Positions 1-9,847 are shown, counted from the first letter of the stretch. The stretch is 64,000 nucleotides of DNA from an uncultured Bacteroidota bacterium (GCA_946186925.1 CAMHPA010000004.1:31181-95180); one strand, 5' to 3'. The notes: generated by a model not told the origin, from the sequence alone. Translations and numbers: made by a program.

Positions 1-283
1 TGGCTTTGACAAGCGTGCTGACCGATTTGCCGAGCAGATGAACGCCCACCACAACAATCAGAAACGTGATGACAAACGACGCTACCGTGACATACTGCTC
101 GTCGAAGTTGAAGTGTGCTTGCAGGAATCCGCCTGTGATATACGAGAACTTCATTGTGAGCCACGCGCCAAGCAGAATGGCCACAAGTGAGGTGAGCATT
201 GTTATCAGGCCTTTGAAAAATCCCGTAACGGCGGCAATGCCGAGCAGAACCAGAACCACTATGTCGAAAATGTTGGCAGGCAT
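1..283 (-). CDS. CvpA family membrane protein (partial, C-terminus outside window)
   Basis: The reverse strand has an ATG at 283 and stays open to the window edge, giving 94 residues. The product starts MPANIFDIVVLVLLGIAAV and has hydrophobic segments with the G-x-x-x-G-F-F-K-G-L pattern near residues 15-27, as in CvpA/colicin V production-like inner-membrane proteins. These are usually four-helix proteins of about 160-180 residues, so a bit over half is visible. The start lies 10 nt beyond the stop of the upstream Kelch lipoprotein, so the two may be co-transcribed. Role in Bacteroidetes is unclear. The family call rests on the N-terminal pattern only. Confidence 0.7.
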   Translation of the reverse strand, partial: MPANIFDIVVLVLLGIAAVTGFFKGLITMLTSLVAILLGAWLTMKFSYITGGFLQAHFNFDEQYVTVASFVITFLIVVVGVHLLGKSVSTLVKA

Positions 284-292
284 TGTTCAGCG

Positions 293-1345
293 TTATCTCG
301 ATTTTCTTTTATTGTATTTCTCGTCGGGGCAGAAAATCCACACATCGTCTTGAAAACTAGTTGAGAAATTGCCGTTTTGCCCACAGAGTAGAAAGCCGTA
401 GTTGCCCGCAGTAAAGCAAGAGGCTGAGTAGCGGTTCGGGCCTTCAAAGTCGCCGATTGGTTGCCATTTGCCTTTGCCATTGTCGATGTCGGGAGTATAG
501 AGCCAAGTGTCGCGCAGCACCTCACCAGTGAATTTGACCCCGCAGGTTATGTAGCCTTCGTTGCCGATGCTGAATGCTGAGGCACTGTAGCGGTATAGGA
601 TGTCAACGTTGTAGTCATCGACTATGTTGTTGCTGATGATGCTGAATTCGCCGGTAGCAGCGTTGTAGCATTCAAACGATGGCACGCGGTAGTTGTTGCT
701 GCGTCCGCCAATGATGAAGGCTCTGTCGCCGATGATAAATACGCTGGCGCATTGGCGTTTGGCAGCGCCAGGAGTTTCAATCTTACTCCAACGTGAGCCA
801 GCCGCTTTTGAGGGGTCGAACTGATAGAAGTCTGACGAAGTGCCGCGAGTTTCAGTCATTCCGGTGCCGGCAAATCCGAGCTCACCAATGGCAAACCCGA
901 GTCCCTCGTAGAATCCGCCCATGGGGAAGGTGTCGGCCACTAGGTTCGTCCATTGCGAGCCGGCTTCCTTTGTTGGGTCGAACTCAAACATATCACTGTA
1001 GCATTCGCCGTCGATGCCGATACCGCCACAGTAGTATCCTTTGCCATTGATGCTGAATGCTACGCCGGCACGTCTCGGGGCGCCGGGCAGGGTGTCGCAC
1101 TCATGCCATGAATAGTCTTTTACATCGAACTCCCAGGTGGAATTGAAATATTTTGGCACAAGATAGAATCCGTAGCCGCCCACCAGATAGGCTTTGTTGC
1201 CGATTGTGAATGATGCGGCGGCGCCGCGACCTTTGGCGTTCAATGTCGAAATTGAGCGCCAGTTGCCGTAATAGTCCTCGTCGCAACCGCACAAGACGGC
1301 TGTAAGCAAGGCTATCGGAATCAATTTGTGCATCAGTTTGTTCAT
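293..1345 (-). CDS. Kelch-repeat lipoprotein (copy 1)
   Basis: 350 residues. A basic N-terminus and hydrophobic core end in LCGC (Cys21), consistent with a lipoprotein signal, followed by acidic residues DED that in Bacteroidetes often go with surface export. The body holds repeated Kelch signatures: hydrophobic residues, a GG pair (VGGYGF, CGGIGI, IGGRSN) and a tryptophan about 20 residues on, predicting a beta-propeller. It is paralogous to the next gene; both have GNW followed by a GRG-A-S-F segment and a GG motif. Ligand unknown. Kelch propellers bind proteins or glycans, or act as mutarotases. A hairpin separates it from the upstream copy, so it may have its own promoter. No partner gene suggests a specific role. 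Confidence 0.75.
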   Translation of the reverse strand: MNKLMHKLIPIALLTAVLCGCDEDYYGNWRSISTLNAKGRGAAASFTIGNKAYLVGGYGFYLVPKYFNSTWEFDVKDYSWHECDTLPGAPRRAGVAFSINGKGYYCGGIGIDGECYSDMFEFDPTKEAGSQWTNLVADTFPMGGFYEGLGFAIGELGFAGTGMTETRGTSSDFYQFDPSKAAGSRWSKIETPGAAKRQCASVFIIGDRAFIIGGRSNNYRVPSFECYNAATGEFSIISNNIVDDYNVDILYRYSASAFSIGNEGYITCGVKFTGEVLRDTWLYTPDIDNGKGKWQPIGDFEGPNRYSASCFTAGNYGFLLCGQNGNFSTSFQDDVWIFCPDEKYNKRKSR

Positions 1346-1374
1346 TGTTACAGGTGCGTTTTTGTGTTTAAACG

Positions 1375-1403
1375 TAAAAAAGGGAAACCATAGATTTCCC
1401 TTT
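1375..1403 (-). terminator. Rho-independent terminator after Kelch copy 2
   Basis: On the reverse strand the 9-bp stem AAAGGGAAA/TTTCCCTTT (7-nt loop) is followed by a run of T, 23 nt downstream of the copy 2 stop. It should separate the two Kelch transcripts. Confidence 0.7.
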
Positions 1404-1425
1404 CAATGCCTTAGATTATGGGATT

Positions 1426-2580
1426 TTAACGGTCAGGTCTTTTTTCGTAATCCTCATCTGGATGGAACTCCCATAGGTCATCGTAGAACTGGTCTTGACT
1501 TGATGGATTGGCATTTACAATTGTGCCTGTTCCCACGTAACCCACGCCATCGATGGCAAAGCCAAGGCAGGCGAAGCGGGGAGAACCTTCGAATGAGCAA
1601 ACCTCGGTCCATTCGCCCATATTGTCGCGGCCCACATATGGAATGTACTCCCACACGTCAGATTTTGATGAGCCTACAGATCCGCAGCATAAGTATCCGC
1701 GGCCGTTGATTGAGAAGGCTGCCGCCTGCTGGCGATAGACTTTTACGAACCGGCTGCTGCGGTAGTCCTCAACAAAATTCTGTGTGATCTTCTGCCAGCG
1801 GAACTCACCTTCGTCAATGCTTGGATCGAAACGCTCAAGATCGTACACATACTTGCCGTTGCTTATGCCTCCCACAATATATGCGCGGTCATCGATGACA
1901 AACACACTGCCATAGCAGCGTTTTGCGGGGTTGATGTGCTCAACAATCTGCCATTTTTTGCCTTTGGCGGCGTTGGGGTTATATGAATAATAGGTATTGG
2001 CATAACCTTGGTTTTTTGTCTGGCCCGCACCGATGTAACCAACGCCGTTGATGGTGAATCCCACCATGCCCCAGATCGGCTCTTCGCCAGGCAGAGAGTC
2101 TGTCACAGTCCAAACTCCGGGAAGTTTTTTGTAGCCTGTGGTGTCGCCTTCGACTGACAGTACAGGAACTGTTGTTGAGTCTTCCGGTGAAAATTCATAA
2201 AAGTCTTTGAACACCTCGCTTTTGTATCCGATGCCTGTTCCGTAATAGCCTTTTGTCTTGCCGTCGGCGCCGATAGCTGCAAAAGCGACACCATAGTTGC
2301 GCCCTTTTTCGGCAGGAACGGGAGCGTATTGTTTCCAAGAATTATGTTTAGGATCGAATTGCCATGTGTCGAGGAAGAATGACTCTCTTTTTATATAGCC
2401 GCGCCCGCCCACAATGTAGGCCATGTTGTCAATGACAAAGCAGCTAGCGCCACCACGGCCGTTTGAGTTCATCTGCGTCGGGCCCTTCCAGTTGCCGACT
2501 AAATTATTTTCATACTCGCAGTTGTAGAATGTGAAAGTCACGCAAAGCGCGAGAATCATTGAACTGATAGTTTTTTTCAT
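1426..2580 (-). CDS. Kelch-repeat lipoprotein (copy 2)
   Basis: 384 residues starting MKKTISSMILALC, with a Cys at residue 21 after FYN: a weak lipobox in the same position as in copy 1. It contains successive Kelch motifs (IVGGRGY, YGTGIGY, IGAGQT, IVGGISN, CCGSVG, VGTGT), giving a predicted propeller of about five to six visible blades. It is slightly longer than copy 1 and aligns with it from the GNW motif onward. A TATATTCG sequence (reverse strand, 2641-2648), one mismatch from the Bacteroidetes -7 element, lies about 60 nt upstream. Likely an exported, cell-surface protein of unknown ligand. Confidence 0.75.
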   Translation of the reverse strand: MKKTISSMILALCVTFTFYNCEYENNLVGNWKGPTQMNSNGRGGASCFVIDNMAYIVGGRGYIKRESFFLDTWQFDPKHNSWKQYAPVPAEKGRNYGVAFAAIGADGKTKGYYGTGIGYKSEVFKDFYEFSPEDSTTVPVLSVEGDTTGYKKLPGVWTVTDSLPGEEPIWGMVGFTINGVGYIGAGQTKNQGYANTYYSYNPNAAKGKKWQIVEHINPAKRCYGSVFVIDDRAYIVGGISNGKYVYDLERFDPSIDEGEFRWQKITQNFVEDYRSSRFVKVYRQQAAAFSINGRGYLCCGSVGSSKSDVWEYIPYVGRDNMGEWTEVCSFEGSPRFACLGFAIDGVGYVGTGTIVNANPSSQDQFYDDLWEFHPDEDYEKRPDR

Positions 2581-2725
2581 ATATGTGTCTTTTTAAATTT
2601 CAATAAAATACGTGTTCGAAAAGCCCCAATAAAGAGCGTGCGAATATAGTAATTTATTGTTTCGGGGGAGATTTTTTTTAAAGAGCCGGTTTTTGGGCTG
2701 TTGGTGTTATGAGCAATGGGGTGAA

Positions 2726-5700
2726 TCACAGTCCTTTCATGCTTGCCGGTTCAGTTGATTCTCCGACAGTGTTGTAGTTGGTGGAAGTGGAAGTCCGTTT
2801 GCGGCGAAACCATCGGCGCCAGAGCTCGCCAAAATCGTTGAAATCTTCGGTGTAGAACACACCCAGGCCGCGTGTGTATGGCGCGTCATCATAAATCAGG
2901 TCCTCGTTTACTTTCTGGAACGCTTTAAGCCGCACGTTGCCCTTCTTGTTCAGTTTCAGCTCGACAGAGAAGTCGGTGGTGTACTGTGTGCTGTTTTCCG
3001 CCGAGTTGTCCTGGTTATTGTTGACGTCGAAGTTGCTGCTTACGGTTATGCGGTCGTTCCATAGCGATGTTGAGAGAGCCAGCTCGTATTCTTCTGAGCT
3101 GATTTCGGTCTCGGGGCGGTAGGCCACGCCGAGGTCGAAGTTTGTACTCAATTGGCTTATCCACTTGCTAAGCTGGTTCGACAGCAGCTCACTGGCGGTG
3201 CTGGCGCCCACCGTGGCTACCGATGTGCCGGTCGAATTATCGGATACGCTTGTTAGTGGATAGAACTTGTTGAACAACAGCAAATTGATCACTTGTTGGT
3301 TAAGATCGTCCTCGGGCAGGCTGTTCAACTGTTCAATCTCCTCAATCCTTGTGATGGTTGATGGCACATCGATAGAGAACCCGATGTTTGGCGAAACCAG
3401 TTTGTTGGTCATCAGCAGGTGGCAGTTCACAGGCACGCGCTTCTCGCGGTCTTCTTCGTTGAGGGTTAGCGAGTAAACAGGCACTTTGCGCAGTTTGTAG
3501 GCCGCGTCGATGTTTACGGTGGCGCCGAGCGGCTCGCCGGTCCATGTCAGGTAGCTGCCGCTCTGGAGGTCGAGTTTCTTGCTGATGACATTCTGCAATG
3601 TGAAGGTGAAGTTACCGTTGTTTATGAGATAGGTGCCGTAGATTGAGAATTTGTTTTCGAGCAGGCGGATGCTTAGGTCGGCCGAGCCGTGCGAGCGTAG
3701 GGCGTCGCCGATGGTTGGGTCAAACACAATCTGCACCTCAGCGTCGGGTGTCACCTTCAGGTCGAGGTTGAGGTTCACCATTGAGCGAGGGGCCTCAACA
3801 GCGTGCTGCTCACGTCGCGATTTTTTCATTTCGTTGATGTTCTTCACGTTCTTCGTCGATACGAAGGTAATGAAGTCGTTCTCCGTCAGGTCGTTGCGGC
3901 CCTCCATCGTTATGTAGAACATACTTTTTGGCATTGTTGTGGCGCTGATGTCAATTTCGACTGTCTTGCGGTTCGAGCCGCTGATGTTGATGATGCCGCT
4001 GGCGTAGGTCTTGCCATACCACAAAGGTGAGTCGGATGATCGTGTGTTGAGGCCGATGACGTTGTCGGCATTTATTCTCAGGTCGATGAAAAACTCTTTG
4101 AAATTGCGGTGCCATACTTGGCCGTCGAGCTGTGCGGTACCTGATTCGGTGTCGTGGCCTAAAATATTTTTAAATAGTATTTTGTTATTGTCGAACTCAA
4201 GCGTGTCGGTGACAATGTAGGTGGCTTTTGTGGGTCTGACAGTGAGGTGCGCGTCTTCAAGCCCCAGCTTTCCGTACCAGCGAGGTGCATTGAGGCGTCC
4301 CTCAAGGTGCATCTTGCCGCCGAAAGTTCCGGTCAGTTCGGAGAACACGCCCGACAGGAACAGCTTCAGAAACTGCAGATCCTGATGAGAGGCTTCAGCA
4401 TCGAGGTTCATCTCAAACGCTGACGGATCAATGTATCCGCCGAATGTTGTGAGCGAATGGCCGCCTTTGTCAGATAAAGCGCCGCCCACCATCAGCCGCC
4501 GTTCTTCGATGTTCCAAGCGGTGTTGGCGCTGATATTGCCAAACCGCCGGCCATCGATGGCGAAATCGTTGATGGTCAGGTTGCCGTTGAGGCGTTCACG
4601 AAGGTCGTTGAGCACCGACTGGCACGATAGGATGCCCGAGAACTTTGTGCCAAGGCCGAAAACATCCGACACAAAATCGAGACGCACATTATTTATATCA
4701 ATAGAGAGGCTGTCGTTGGGATTGTCAGACAGAACGCCGTCGGCAAAGACGCGGAAGTTGCCGTTGTCGATGTCGAAATGGCTGATGGCCACGGCCGTGT
4801 CGCACAGTGCTATTGAAGCTGGCTGTATGGTTGCGGTGGTGTCGAGTATGGTGATCCACGACGGCAGAATGTCGACGCTCAACTTTTCGTCCGGCGATCC
4901 GAAACGCATAGCCACCGTCACGTCGCCGCTGTTGTTGTCGTGCTTTAGCAGGTTGTCCCACTTGATGTTCAGATTCGAAAGACTGTTTTTGAGCGAGCCG
5001 GTGGCGCGGATGTTCTTCATCGATTCGTAGTCGGCGAAATAGAGCACATCTGATGTGAGCACGGCCGCCATGCTGTCGCCGTCATTGTGCATCTCAAATT
5101 CCACATTTGATAGATCCAAGCTTTTCGCCATAATGCTTTCCGATTCCAGTCTCAGACGGAATGTCGCCGTACTGTCGTCGAATTCCGCCCTCAAGTTAGT
5201 GCCGGACGCAATGGTTAGCCACGGCACAAACATGGTTGTGATTGGGTAAGGATAATCAACCACCATGTCGACACCGATGCGGTTGTATTGTTCCGATGGT
5301 TCCGATGGACTGGCGCTGACAAAACTTTTGGCAAAACATCGAATACTTTGCGGAATCTTTGACAAATGGTAGTCGCCGGCAGCAGTGGCCGATACGAATT
5401 CCGATGTGAGAGTCACCACTTTGCCTGTGTCAGCGTTGGTGGCGGCAATCAGGACAGTATCGGTGGCCAGATATGTCGAGTCGCGGAAATAGTAGAGATC
5501 GGTTATCTCTATGGTTCCGTCGGCCTGGTCAACACCTGGTCCGCTGAAATTGGCGTTCATGTTGAACGATATATTTGCCAGCGAGTCGTCAACCAGCCCC
5601 AGCGCCGACAGATTGGCGTAGTAGACGCACGATTTGAAGTTGTAGCTTTGGCTGTCGCTGATGTTCACCAGACCATCGAAATCGAAGCGCAGATTGGAGT

Positions 5701-7180
5701 CGAAGGAGCTGATGCTGCCGCTGAACATACGGTTTGCAAAGCGGCCGTTGATGGCCACCGAATCGATGCTGACATTGGCATATCTTATGCTGTTCACCAT
5801 TCCGTTCACGTTGATGTTGGTGTTGGCGGCAGTGCCTACGACGCCGTTCACAGTCAGGTCGGTGCGCAGCGATGCGCGTTTGCCAATATAGCTGTTGAGT
5901 GCCACTGGCGTCGATGCAATATGGCCGCTCACGTTGAACGCGTCAGCCGATTCTCTGTCGATCTCAACCGACACGTTAAGATTGCCGATACCGGTGTTCA
6001 GACAGCCATTGGCCACAATATTGTTCAAGGTCCCTTCGCCCTGTCCAGTGAAATCGATGCCGCCTAACGGCCCGATGCTACCTGACAGCATTGTGGTGTC
6101 GATGTGCGCATAGGCGTTGAGCAGGCTTGTCAGCTCGCGGCTTGATGTGTGTAACTTATTTACATTCAGCTTATATGAAAGACTATCTAGGTTGCTGATG
6201 TTCCTGACAGTGAATTCGGCATTGAAAAGTGAGCTGTCGCCGAAAGCCACTTGCATCTGTCGGCAGCGAAGGCGGTTGTTGGTCCCACCAAATTGACCAT
6301 TTAGTGTGATACACTGATTGTTGCCCTCAAATTGCGGCACAATTTGTGCAAAGTCGGCTGGGCATAGGCGCAGACTCTCAATTGCGGCGGTGTATTTCTT
6401 TGTCGCAGTGTTCAGTGAGGCTTTGCTTATGCTGGCACTAGAGCTGCGGCCACTGAAATTCAACTGACTCACACTTATGTGGTCGCCAGCCATCGCGAAA
6501 TCTAAACGCAAATTCTCAATCATCGGTGTCCCGTTATGTGCGGCGGTCAGGGTTTCGAGTTTCATGTCAATGGTATCACCGTTCAGATTGAAATTGCTGA
6601 TGTCGACATTCAGATTGTCGATGTGGTGATTTGCGAGACTATCGGCGTATGTGAGCCTCGACTGAACCATTGTCAACTCATTAATATTAATTTGCCAATG
6701 GGAGGGTATGGAATCGGAAAGGCCGGCGGTGTCGGGCTTGTTGAATGATTCGAGCAGGAAGTTGAAGTTGAACACGCTGTCGGTGCGGACAATGTTGGCC
6801 TGTACGCCGCGAATGTATGCCCGCTGAATGCCTATCTGCCGCTCGTTGGCACTTATTGAGCGCAGGTAGCCCGACAGTTGCGGCACATAGAGCAGCGTGT
6901 CGCCGTTGGGGCAGCGAATCAGCACATCCTGCAGGGTGAGCCCCTGGCGGATATAGTAGCGCGCCTTCTTCACCGACACATCGGCGCCGAGCGTGCGGCT
7001 CAGAACGGCGGTAATCTGATTGGCAAGCATGGTTTGAATGAGCGGCGAGCGCAGAGCCGACCACACAAGCACCACCATCCCGACGATTATCAGGACAAAA
7101 ACAGACAATATTTTAACGGCTTTTTTAATACCTTTGCACCTTAAATTAAAAGTGCCCAAAAATATCGTTTTTGAGCACAA
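2726..7180 (-). CDS. TamB-like translocation and assembly module protein (DUF490)
   Basis: About 1480 residues. One N-terminal membrane anchor (hydrophobic residues about 23-42) is followed by a very long region of alternating beta-strand pattern, with the conserved TamB/DUF490 domain in the last 450 residues. In Proteobacteria TamB is an inner-membrane anchored periplasmic bridge that works with the TamA Omp85 protein and in lipid transport; the Bacteroidetes homologues are likely similar. No Omp85 gene is next to it here. The start is uncertain: no ATG precedes the membrane anchor. Options are TTG at 7180, TTG at 7159, an ATT at 7129 (which would give the usual MKKAVKIL-type start) and TTG at 7108. 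The 5' end faces tsaD, whose start lies at 7198. Confidence 0.85.
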   Translation of the reverse strand: MCSKTIFLGTFNLRCKGIKKAVKILSVFVLIIVGMVVLVWSALRSPLIQTMLANQITAVLSRTLGADVSVKKARYYIRQGLTLQDVLIRCPNGDTLLYVPQLSGYLRSISANERQIGIQRAYIRGVQANIVRTDSVFNFNFLLESFNKPDTAGLSDSIPSHWQININELTMVQSRLTYADSLANHHIDNLNVDISNFNLNGDTIDMKLETLTAAHNGTPMIENLRLDFAMAGDHISVSQLNFSGRSSSASISKASLNTATKKYTAAIESLRLCPADFAQIVPQFEGNNQCITLNGQFGGTNNRLRCRQMQVAFGDSSLFNAEFTVRNISNLDSLSYKLNVNKLHTSSRELTSLLNAYAHIDTTMLSGSIGPLGGIDFTGQGEGTLNNIVANGCLNTGIGNLNVSVEIDRESADAFNVSGHIASTPVALNSYIGKRASLRTDLTVNGVVGTAANTNINVNGMVNSIRYANVSIDSVAINGRFANRMFSGSISSFDSNLRFDFDGLVNISDSQSYNFKSCVYYANLSALGLVDDSLANISFNMNANFSGPGVDQADGTIEITDLYYFRDSTYLATDTVLIAATNADTGKVVTLTSEFVSATAAGDYHLSKIPQSIRCFAKSFVSASPSEPSEQYNRIGVDMVVDYPYPITTMFVPWLTIASGTNLRAEFDDSTATFRLRLESESIMAKSLDLSNVEFEMHNDGDSMAAVLTSDVLYFADYESMKNIRATGSLKNSLSNLNIKWDNLLKHDNNSGDVTVAMRFGSPDEKLSVDILPSWITILDTTATIQPASIALCDTAVAISHFDIDNGNFRVFADGVLSDNPNDSLSIDINNVRLDFVSDVFGLGTKFSGILSCQSVLNDLRERLNGNLTINDFAIDGRRFGNISANTAWNIEERRLMVGGALSDKGGHSLTTFGGYIDPSAFEMNLDAEASHQDLQFLKLFLSGVFSELTGTFGGKMHLEGRLNAPRWYGKLGLEDAHLTVRPTKATYIVTDTLEFDNNKILFKNILGHDTESGTAQLDGQVWHRNFKEFFIDLRINADNVIGLNTRSSDSPLWYGKTYASGIINISGSNRKTVEIDISATTMPKSMFYITMEGRNDLTENDFITFVSTKNVKNINEMKKSRREQHAVEAPRSMVNLNLDLKVTPDAEVQIVFDPTIGDALRSHGSADLSIRLLENKFSIYGTYLINNGNFTFTLQNVISKKLDLQSGSYLTWTGEPLGATVNIDAAYKLRKVPVYSLTLNEEDREKRVPVNCHLLMTNKLVSPNIGFSIDVPSTITRIEEIEQLNSLPEDDLNQQVINLLLFNKFYPLTSVSDNSTGTSVATVGASTASELLSNQLSKWISQLSTNFDLGVAYRPETEISSEEYELALSTSLWNDRITVSSNFDVNNNQDNSAENSTQYTTDFSVELKLNKKGNVRLKAFQKVNEDLIYDDAPYTRGLGVFYTEDFNDFGELWRRWFRRKRTSTSTNYNTVGESTEPASMKGL
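7129..7136 (+). promoter_or_regulatory. Candidate -7 promoter element for tsaD
   Basis: TACCTTTG matches the Bacteroidetes -7 consensus TAnnTTTG and lies 61 nt before the tsaD ATG. It falls inside the 5' end of the divergent TamB-like gene if that gene uses an upstream start. No clear -33 element was seen. Confidence 0.5.
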
Positions 7181-7197
7181 AATGCAGCCATATTTTT

Positions 7198-8220
7198 ATG
7201 AGCGTTACAATTTTAGGCATAGAATCATCGTGCGACGACACTTCGGCGGCCATCATCCGCGACGGTGTGATACTCTCGAATGTGATTTCGAGTCAGAAAG
7301 TGCACGAGCAGTACGGCGGCGTGGTGCCCGAATTGGCGTCGCGCGCGCATCAGCAGAACATCATCCCAACCATCGACGCGGCAATCAAAAACGCGGGCAT
7401 CGGGCTCGACGAGATTTCGGCCGTGGCCTTCACCCGCGGACCTGGACTGCTGGGCTCGCTGCTGGTGGGCACGTCGTTTGCAAAGGGTTTTGCGCTTGCG
7501 CGACGGTTGCCGCTGATTGAGGTGAACCACCTGCAGGGCCACGTGCTGGCGCTATTTGTGAAGCAGAGCGCCGACGACAACAACCAACCCGAGTTCCCGT
7601 TCATCTGCCTGCTGGTGTCGGGCGGAAACTCGCAACTGGTGGTTGTGCGCAGCCCGCTTGATATGGAAGTGGTGGGCACCACCATCGACGACGCGGCTGG
7701 CGAGGCTTTCGACAAGTGCGGCAAGGTTATGGAACTGCCCTACCCGAGCGGCCCCATCATCGACAAACTGGCCAAAGAGGGCAACCCCAAGGCCATCAGT
7801 TTCGCCAAACCGAGCATCGAGGGCTACAACTACAGTTTCAGCGGCCTGAAAACGAGTTTCCTGTACCATATCCGCGACGCGGTGAAGACCAACCCGAACT
7901 ACGTGAAGGAGAATCTGCCCGACCTGTGCGCGTCGCTGCAGAACACCATCATCGAGATTCTGCTGAACAAACTGAAGAAGTTGGTTAAGGCGACGGGCAT
8001 CCGTCAGGTAGGCGTGGCAGGCGGCGTTTCGGCCAACTCGGGGCTGCGGCAGGCGCTGCTCGACTACGGCGAACGCGAGGGGCTGAAAATCTTCATCCCC
8101 AAAATATCGTTCACCACCGACAACGCGGCAATGATTGCCATCACGGGATATTACAAGTATCAGGCAGGGCTGTTCACCACGCAGGACGTGGCACCGCTGG
8201 CACGTATGGATATTAGGTAG
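7198..8220 (+). CDS. tsaD: tRNA N6-adenosine threonylcarbamoyltransferase TsaD
   Basis: 340 residues from the ATG at 7198, chosen because MSVTILGIESSCDDTSAAI is the family's normal N-terminus; an earlier GTG/TTG-type start would add nine odd residues. TsaD transfers the threonylcarbamoyl group to A37 of ANN-decoding tRNAs with TsaB and TsaE. Visible motifs: the GIESSCDDT phosphate-binding segment, the metal-binding pair in RAHQQN and VNHLQGH, the GGNSQL loop and the C-terminal GGVSANSGLR and DNAAMIA motifs. Length is normal. It begins the long plus-strand housekeeping run and has a TAnnTTTG element upstream. Confidence 0.96.
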   Translation: MSVTILGIESSCDDTSAAIIRDGVILSNVISSQKVHEQYGGVVPELASRAHQQNIIPTIDAAIKNAGIGLDEISAVAFTRGPGLLGSLLVGTSFAKGFALARRLPLIEVNHLQGHVLALFVKQSADDNNQPEFPFICLLVSGGNSQLVVVRSPLDMEVVGTTIDDAAGEAFDKCGKVMELPYPSGPIIDKLAKEGNPKAISFAKPSIEGYNYSFSGLKTSFLYHIRDAVKTNPNYVKENLPDLCASLQNTIIEILLNKLKKLVKATGIRQVGVAGGVSANSGLRQALLDYGEREGLKIFIPKISFTTDNAAMIAITGYYKYQAGLFTTQDVAPLARMDIR

Positions 8221-8247
8221 GATTTGGATGTTGGGTGTTAGGTGTTG

Positions 8248-8264
8248 GTAGGGACGCACCGCGC
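8248..8264. repeat. Dispersed GTAGGGACG element (truncated copy)
   Basis: GTAGGGACGCACCGCGC lies between tsaD and the HEAT-repeat gene and follows a stretch of the TTGGGTGTTAGGTGTTGG-type repeat (8225-8247). Its last 14 bases match the reverse complement of 35641-35654 with one mismatch. Confidence 0.55.
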
Positions 8265-8280
8265 ACTAAAAAAGTTGGAA

Positions 8281-8895
8281 ATGACAGAAACGGAATTATA
8301 TAGGGAACTTGGGACTTTGACAAAGAGCAAGGACAAATGGGAGGATAACATTCCTTATGTAAAGTCGCTGCTGTCGTCGGAATCGCTGAAAATCAAGGCG
8401 AAAGCGCTGTGGCTTCTTGCCGAAATGGGGTTGAAATATCCTTCGGCGGTTGCTGACTGCGTTCCCCAAATTGCTGGTTTTCTCGGCAGTTCGGAGCCGC
8501 TTCTGCGTGAGCGTGCAATCAACGCGCTCGGGCGAATAGGCCGTGCGGATTTCGGCCTAATCGAACCGCACTGGAAAGATTTATTCCGCTTTGCGACTGA
8601 CGCGGCGGCAAGTGTCAGGCTGAGTTTTATCTGGGCGTCGGAAAACATCGCCACAAACACGCCCGACATATTTGAAAACTATATGACGGTTTTTGCTGAA
8701 CTTCTGCAAGATAGAGAGGATAAGGTGCGTATGGAGGCGCCCGAGATTTTCCGTGTTCTGGGCAAGCGCCGACCCGAGTTTGTTCGGCCTTTTGTGAAGC
8801 AATTGCAAAAAATTTCGGAAACCGACAGCAACCGCGTCGTCAGAATCCATAGTTTAGGAGCGATTAAGGCGACAACGGCAAATAGTAGGAGTTAG
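8281..8895 (+). CDS. HEAT-repeat protein of unknown function
   Basis: 204 residues from the ATG at 8281; the upstream in-frame extension runs through intergenic repeat sequence and is unlikely to be coding. The protein is alpha-helical with repeated HEAT-like units: L-K-I-K-A-K-A-L-W-L-L-A-E-M-G, L-L-R-E-R-A-I-N-A-L-G-R-I-G, S-V-R-L-S-F-I-W-A-S-E-N-I-A, K-V-R-M-E-A-P-E-I-F and V-V-R-I-H-S-L-G-A-I. It has no signal peptide, so it is cytoplasmic. Such solenoids are protein-binding scaffolds. The family resembles DNA alkylation repeat-like HEAT proteins, but the catalytic AlkD features cannot be confirmed. No partner is evident from context. Confidence 0.7.
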   Translation: MTETELYRELGTLTKSKDKWEDNIPYVKSLLSSESLKIKAKALWLLAEMGLKYPSAVADCVPQIAGFLGSSEPLLRERAINALGRIGRADFGLIEPHWKDLFRFATDAAASVRLSFIWASENIATNTPDIFENYMTVFAELLQDREDKVRMEAPEIFRVLGKRRPEFVRPFVKQLQKISETDSNRVVRIHSLGAIKATTANSRS

Positions 8896-9001
8896 AAATT
8901 AGGAGTTAGTATTATTAATTACGAATTACGAGACAAAAGGCAAATTGTAGCCGTAGTCAACAAAACAATTCACCGATTAAACAATTAAACAACAAATATT
9001 T

Positions 9002-9847
9002 ATGAGCATTTTCGAATCAATCATTATTGCAATAGTCGAGGGGCTGACGGAGTTTCTGCCCGTGTCGTCGACAGGACATATGATAATTACTCAAGGTCTG
9101 CTGGGCGTTGAGAGCGACGCGTTTGTGAAGGCCTTCACGGTGATAATTCAGTTCGGCGCCATTCTGTCGGTGGTGGTGCTCTACTGGAAGCGTTTCTTCC
9201 GACTCAACACCGAGCCCGCACCCGAGGGCGCAGGTGCGCTGAAACTCCTGATTCACAAGTTCGATTTTTACTGGAAACTGCTGGTGGCTTTCATTCCCGC
9301 CGCGGTTATCGGTCTGCTTTTCAGCGATAAGATTGACGAAATGCTTGAGAGCGTGACCGTTGTGGCCATAATGCTGGTTGTGGGCGGCGTGTTTATGCTC
9401 TTCTGCGATAAGATTTTCAACCGCGGCTCTGACGAGACCAAACTGACCGAGCGCCGAGCGTTGTATATTGGTCTGTTTCAATGCATTGCAATGATTCCTG
9501 GCGTTTCGCGCTCAATGGCGACAATCGTGGGCGGAATGGCGCAGAAACTCACCCGCAAAGCGGCCGCCGAGTTCTCGTTTTTCCTGGCCGTGCCTACAAT
9601 GTGCGCCGCGTCGGGCTACAAAATGCTCAAACTGCTGCTCTCTGACGAGGGCCTGCAACTGCTCACCGACAATCTGGGCGTGCTGATTATCGGCAATATT
9701 GTGGCTTTTGTGGTGGCGCTGCTGGCAATGAAGTGGTTTGTGGCGTTTCTCACCAAATACGGCTTCAAGGTTTTCGGCATATACCGAATCATTGCAGGCG
9801 GCCTGATTCTGGTGCTAATGGCGTGCGGGGTGAATTTGACGGTGTAA
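9002..9847 (+). CDS. uppP: Undecaprenyl-diphosphatase UppP (BacA family)
   Basis: 281 residues, multi-spanning membrane protein. It dephosphorylates undecaprenyl diphosphate outside the membrane so the lipid carrier can be reused for peptidoglycan and surface glycans; overexpression confers bacitracin resistance. The two catalytic motifs are intact: [14 protein letters not shown] at about residues 13-26 and [13 protein letters not shown] near residues 165-177. About seven to eight hydrophobic helices are visible and the length is typical. It is followed by cysE after a 115-nt spacer made of low-complexity repeats. Confidence 0.96.
   Translation: MSIFESIIIAIVEGLTEFLPVSSTGHMIITQGLLGVESDAFVKAFTVIIQFGAILSVVVLYWKRFFRLNTEPAPEGAGALKLLIHKFDFYWKLLVAFIPAAVIGLLFSDKIDEMLESVTVVAIMLVVGGVFMLFCDKIFNRGSDETKLTERRALYIGLFQCIAMIPGVSRSMATIVGGMAQKLTRKAAAEFSFFLAVPTMCAASGYKMLKLLLSDEGLQLLTDNLGVLIIGNIVAFVVALLAMKWFVAFLTKYGFKVFGIYRIIAGGLILVLMACGVNLTV

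Noticed and set aside
5366..6067. Long plus-strand open frame (233 codons) antisense to the TamB-like gene
   Set aside because: It mirrors the coding frame of a clearly conserved gene, has no recognisable domain and no promoter or ribosome site.
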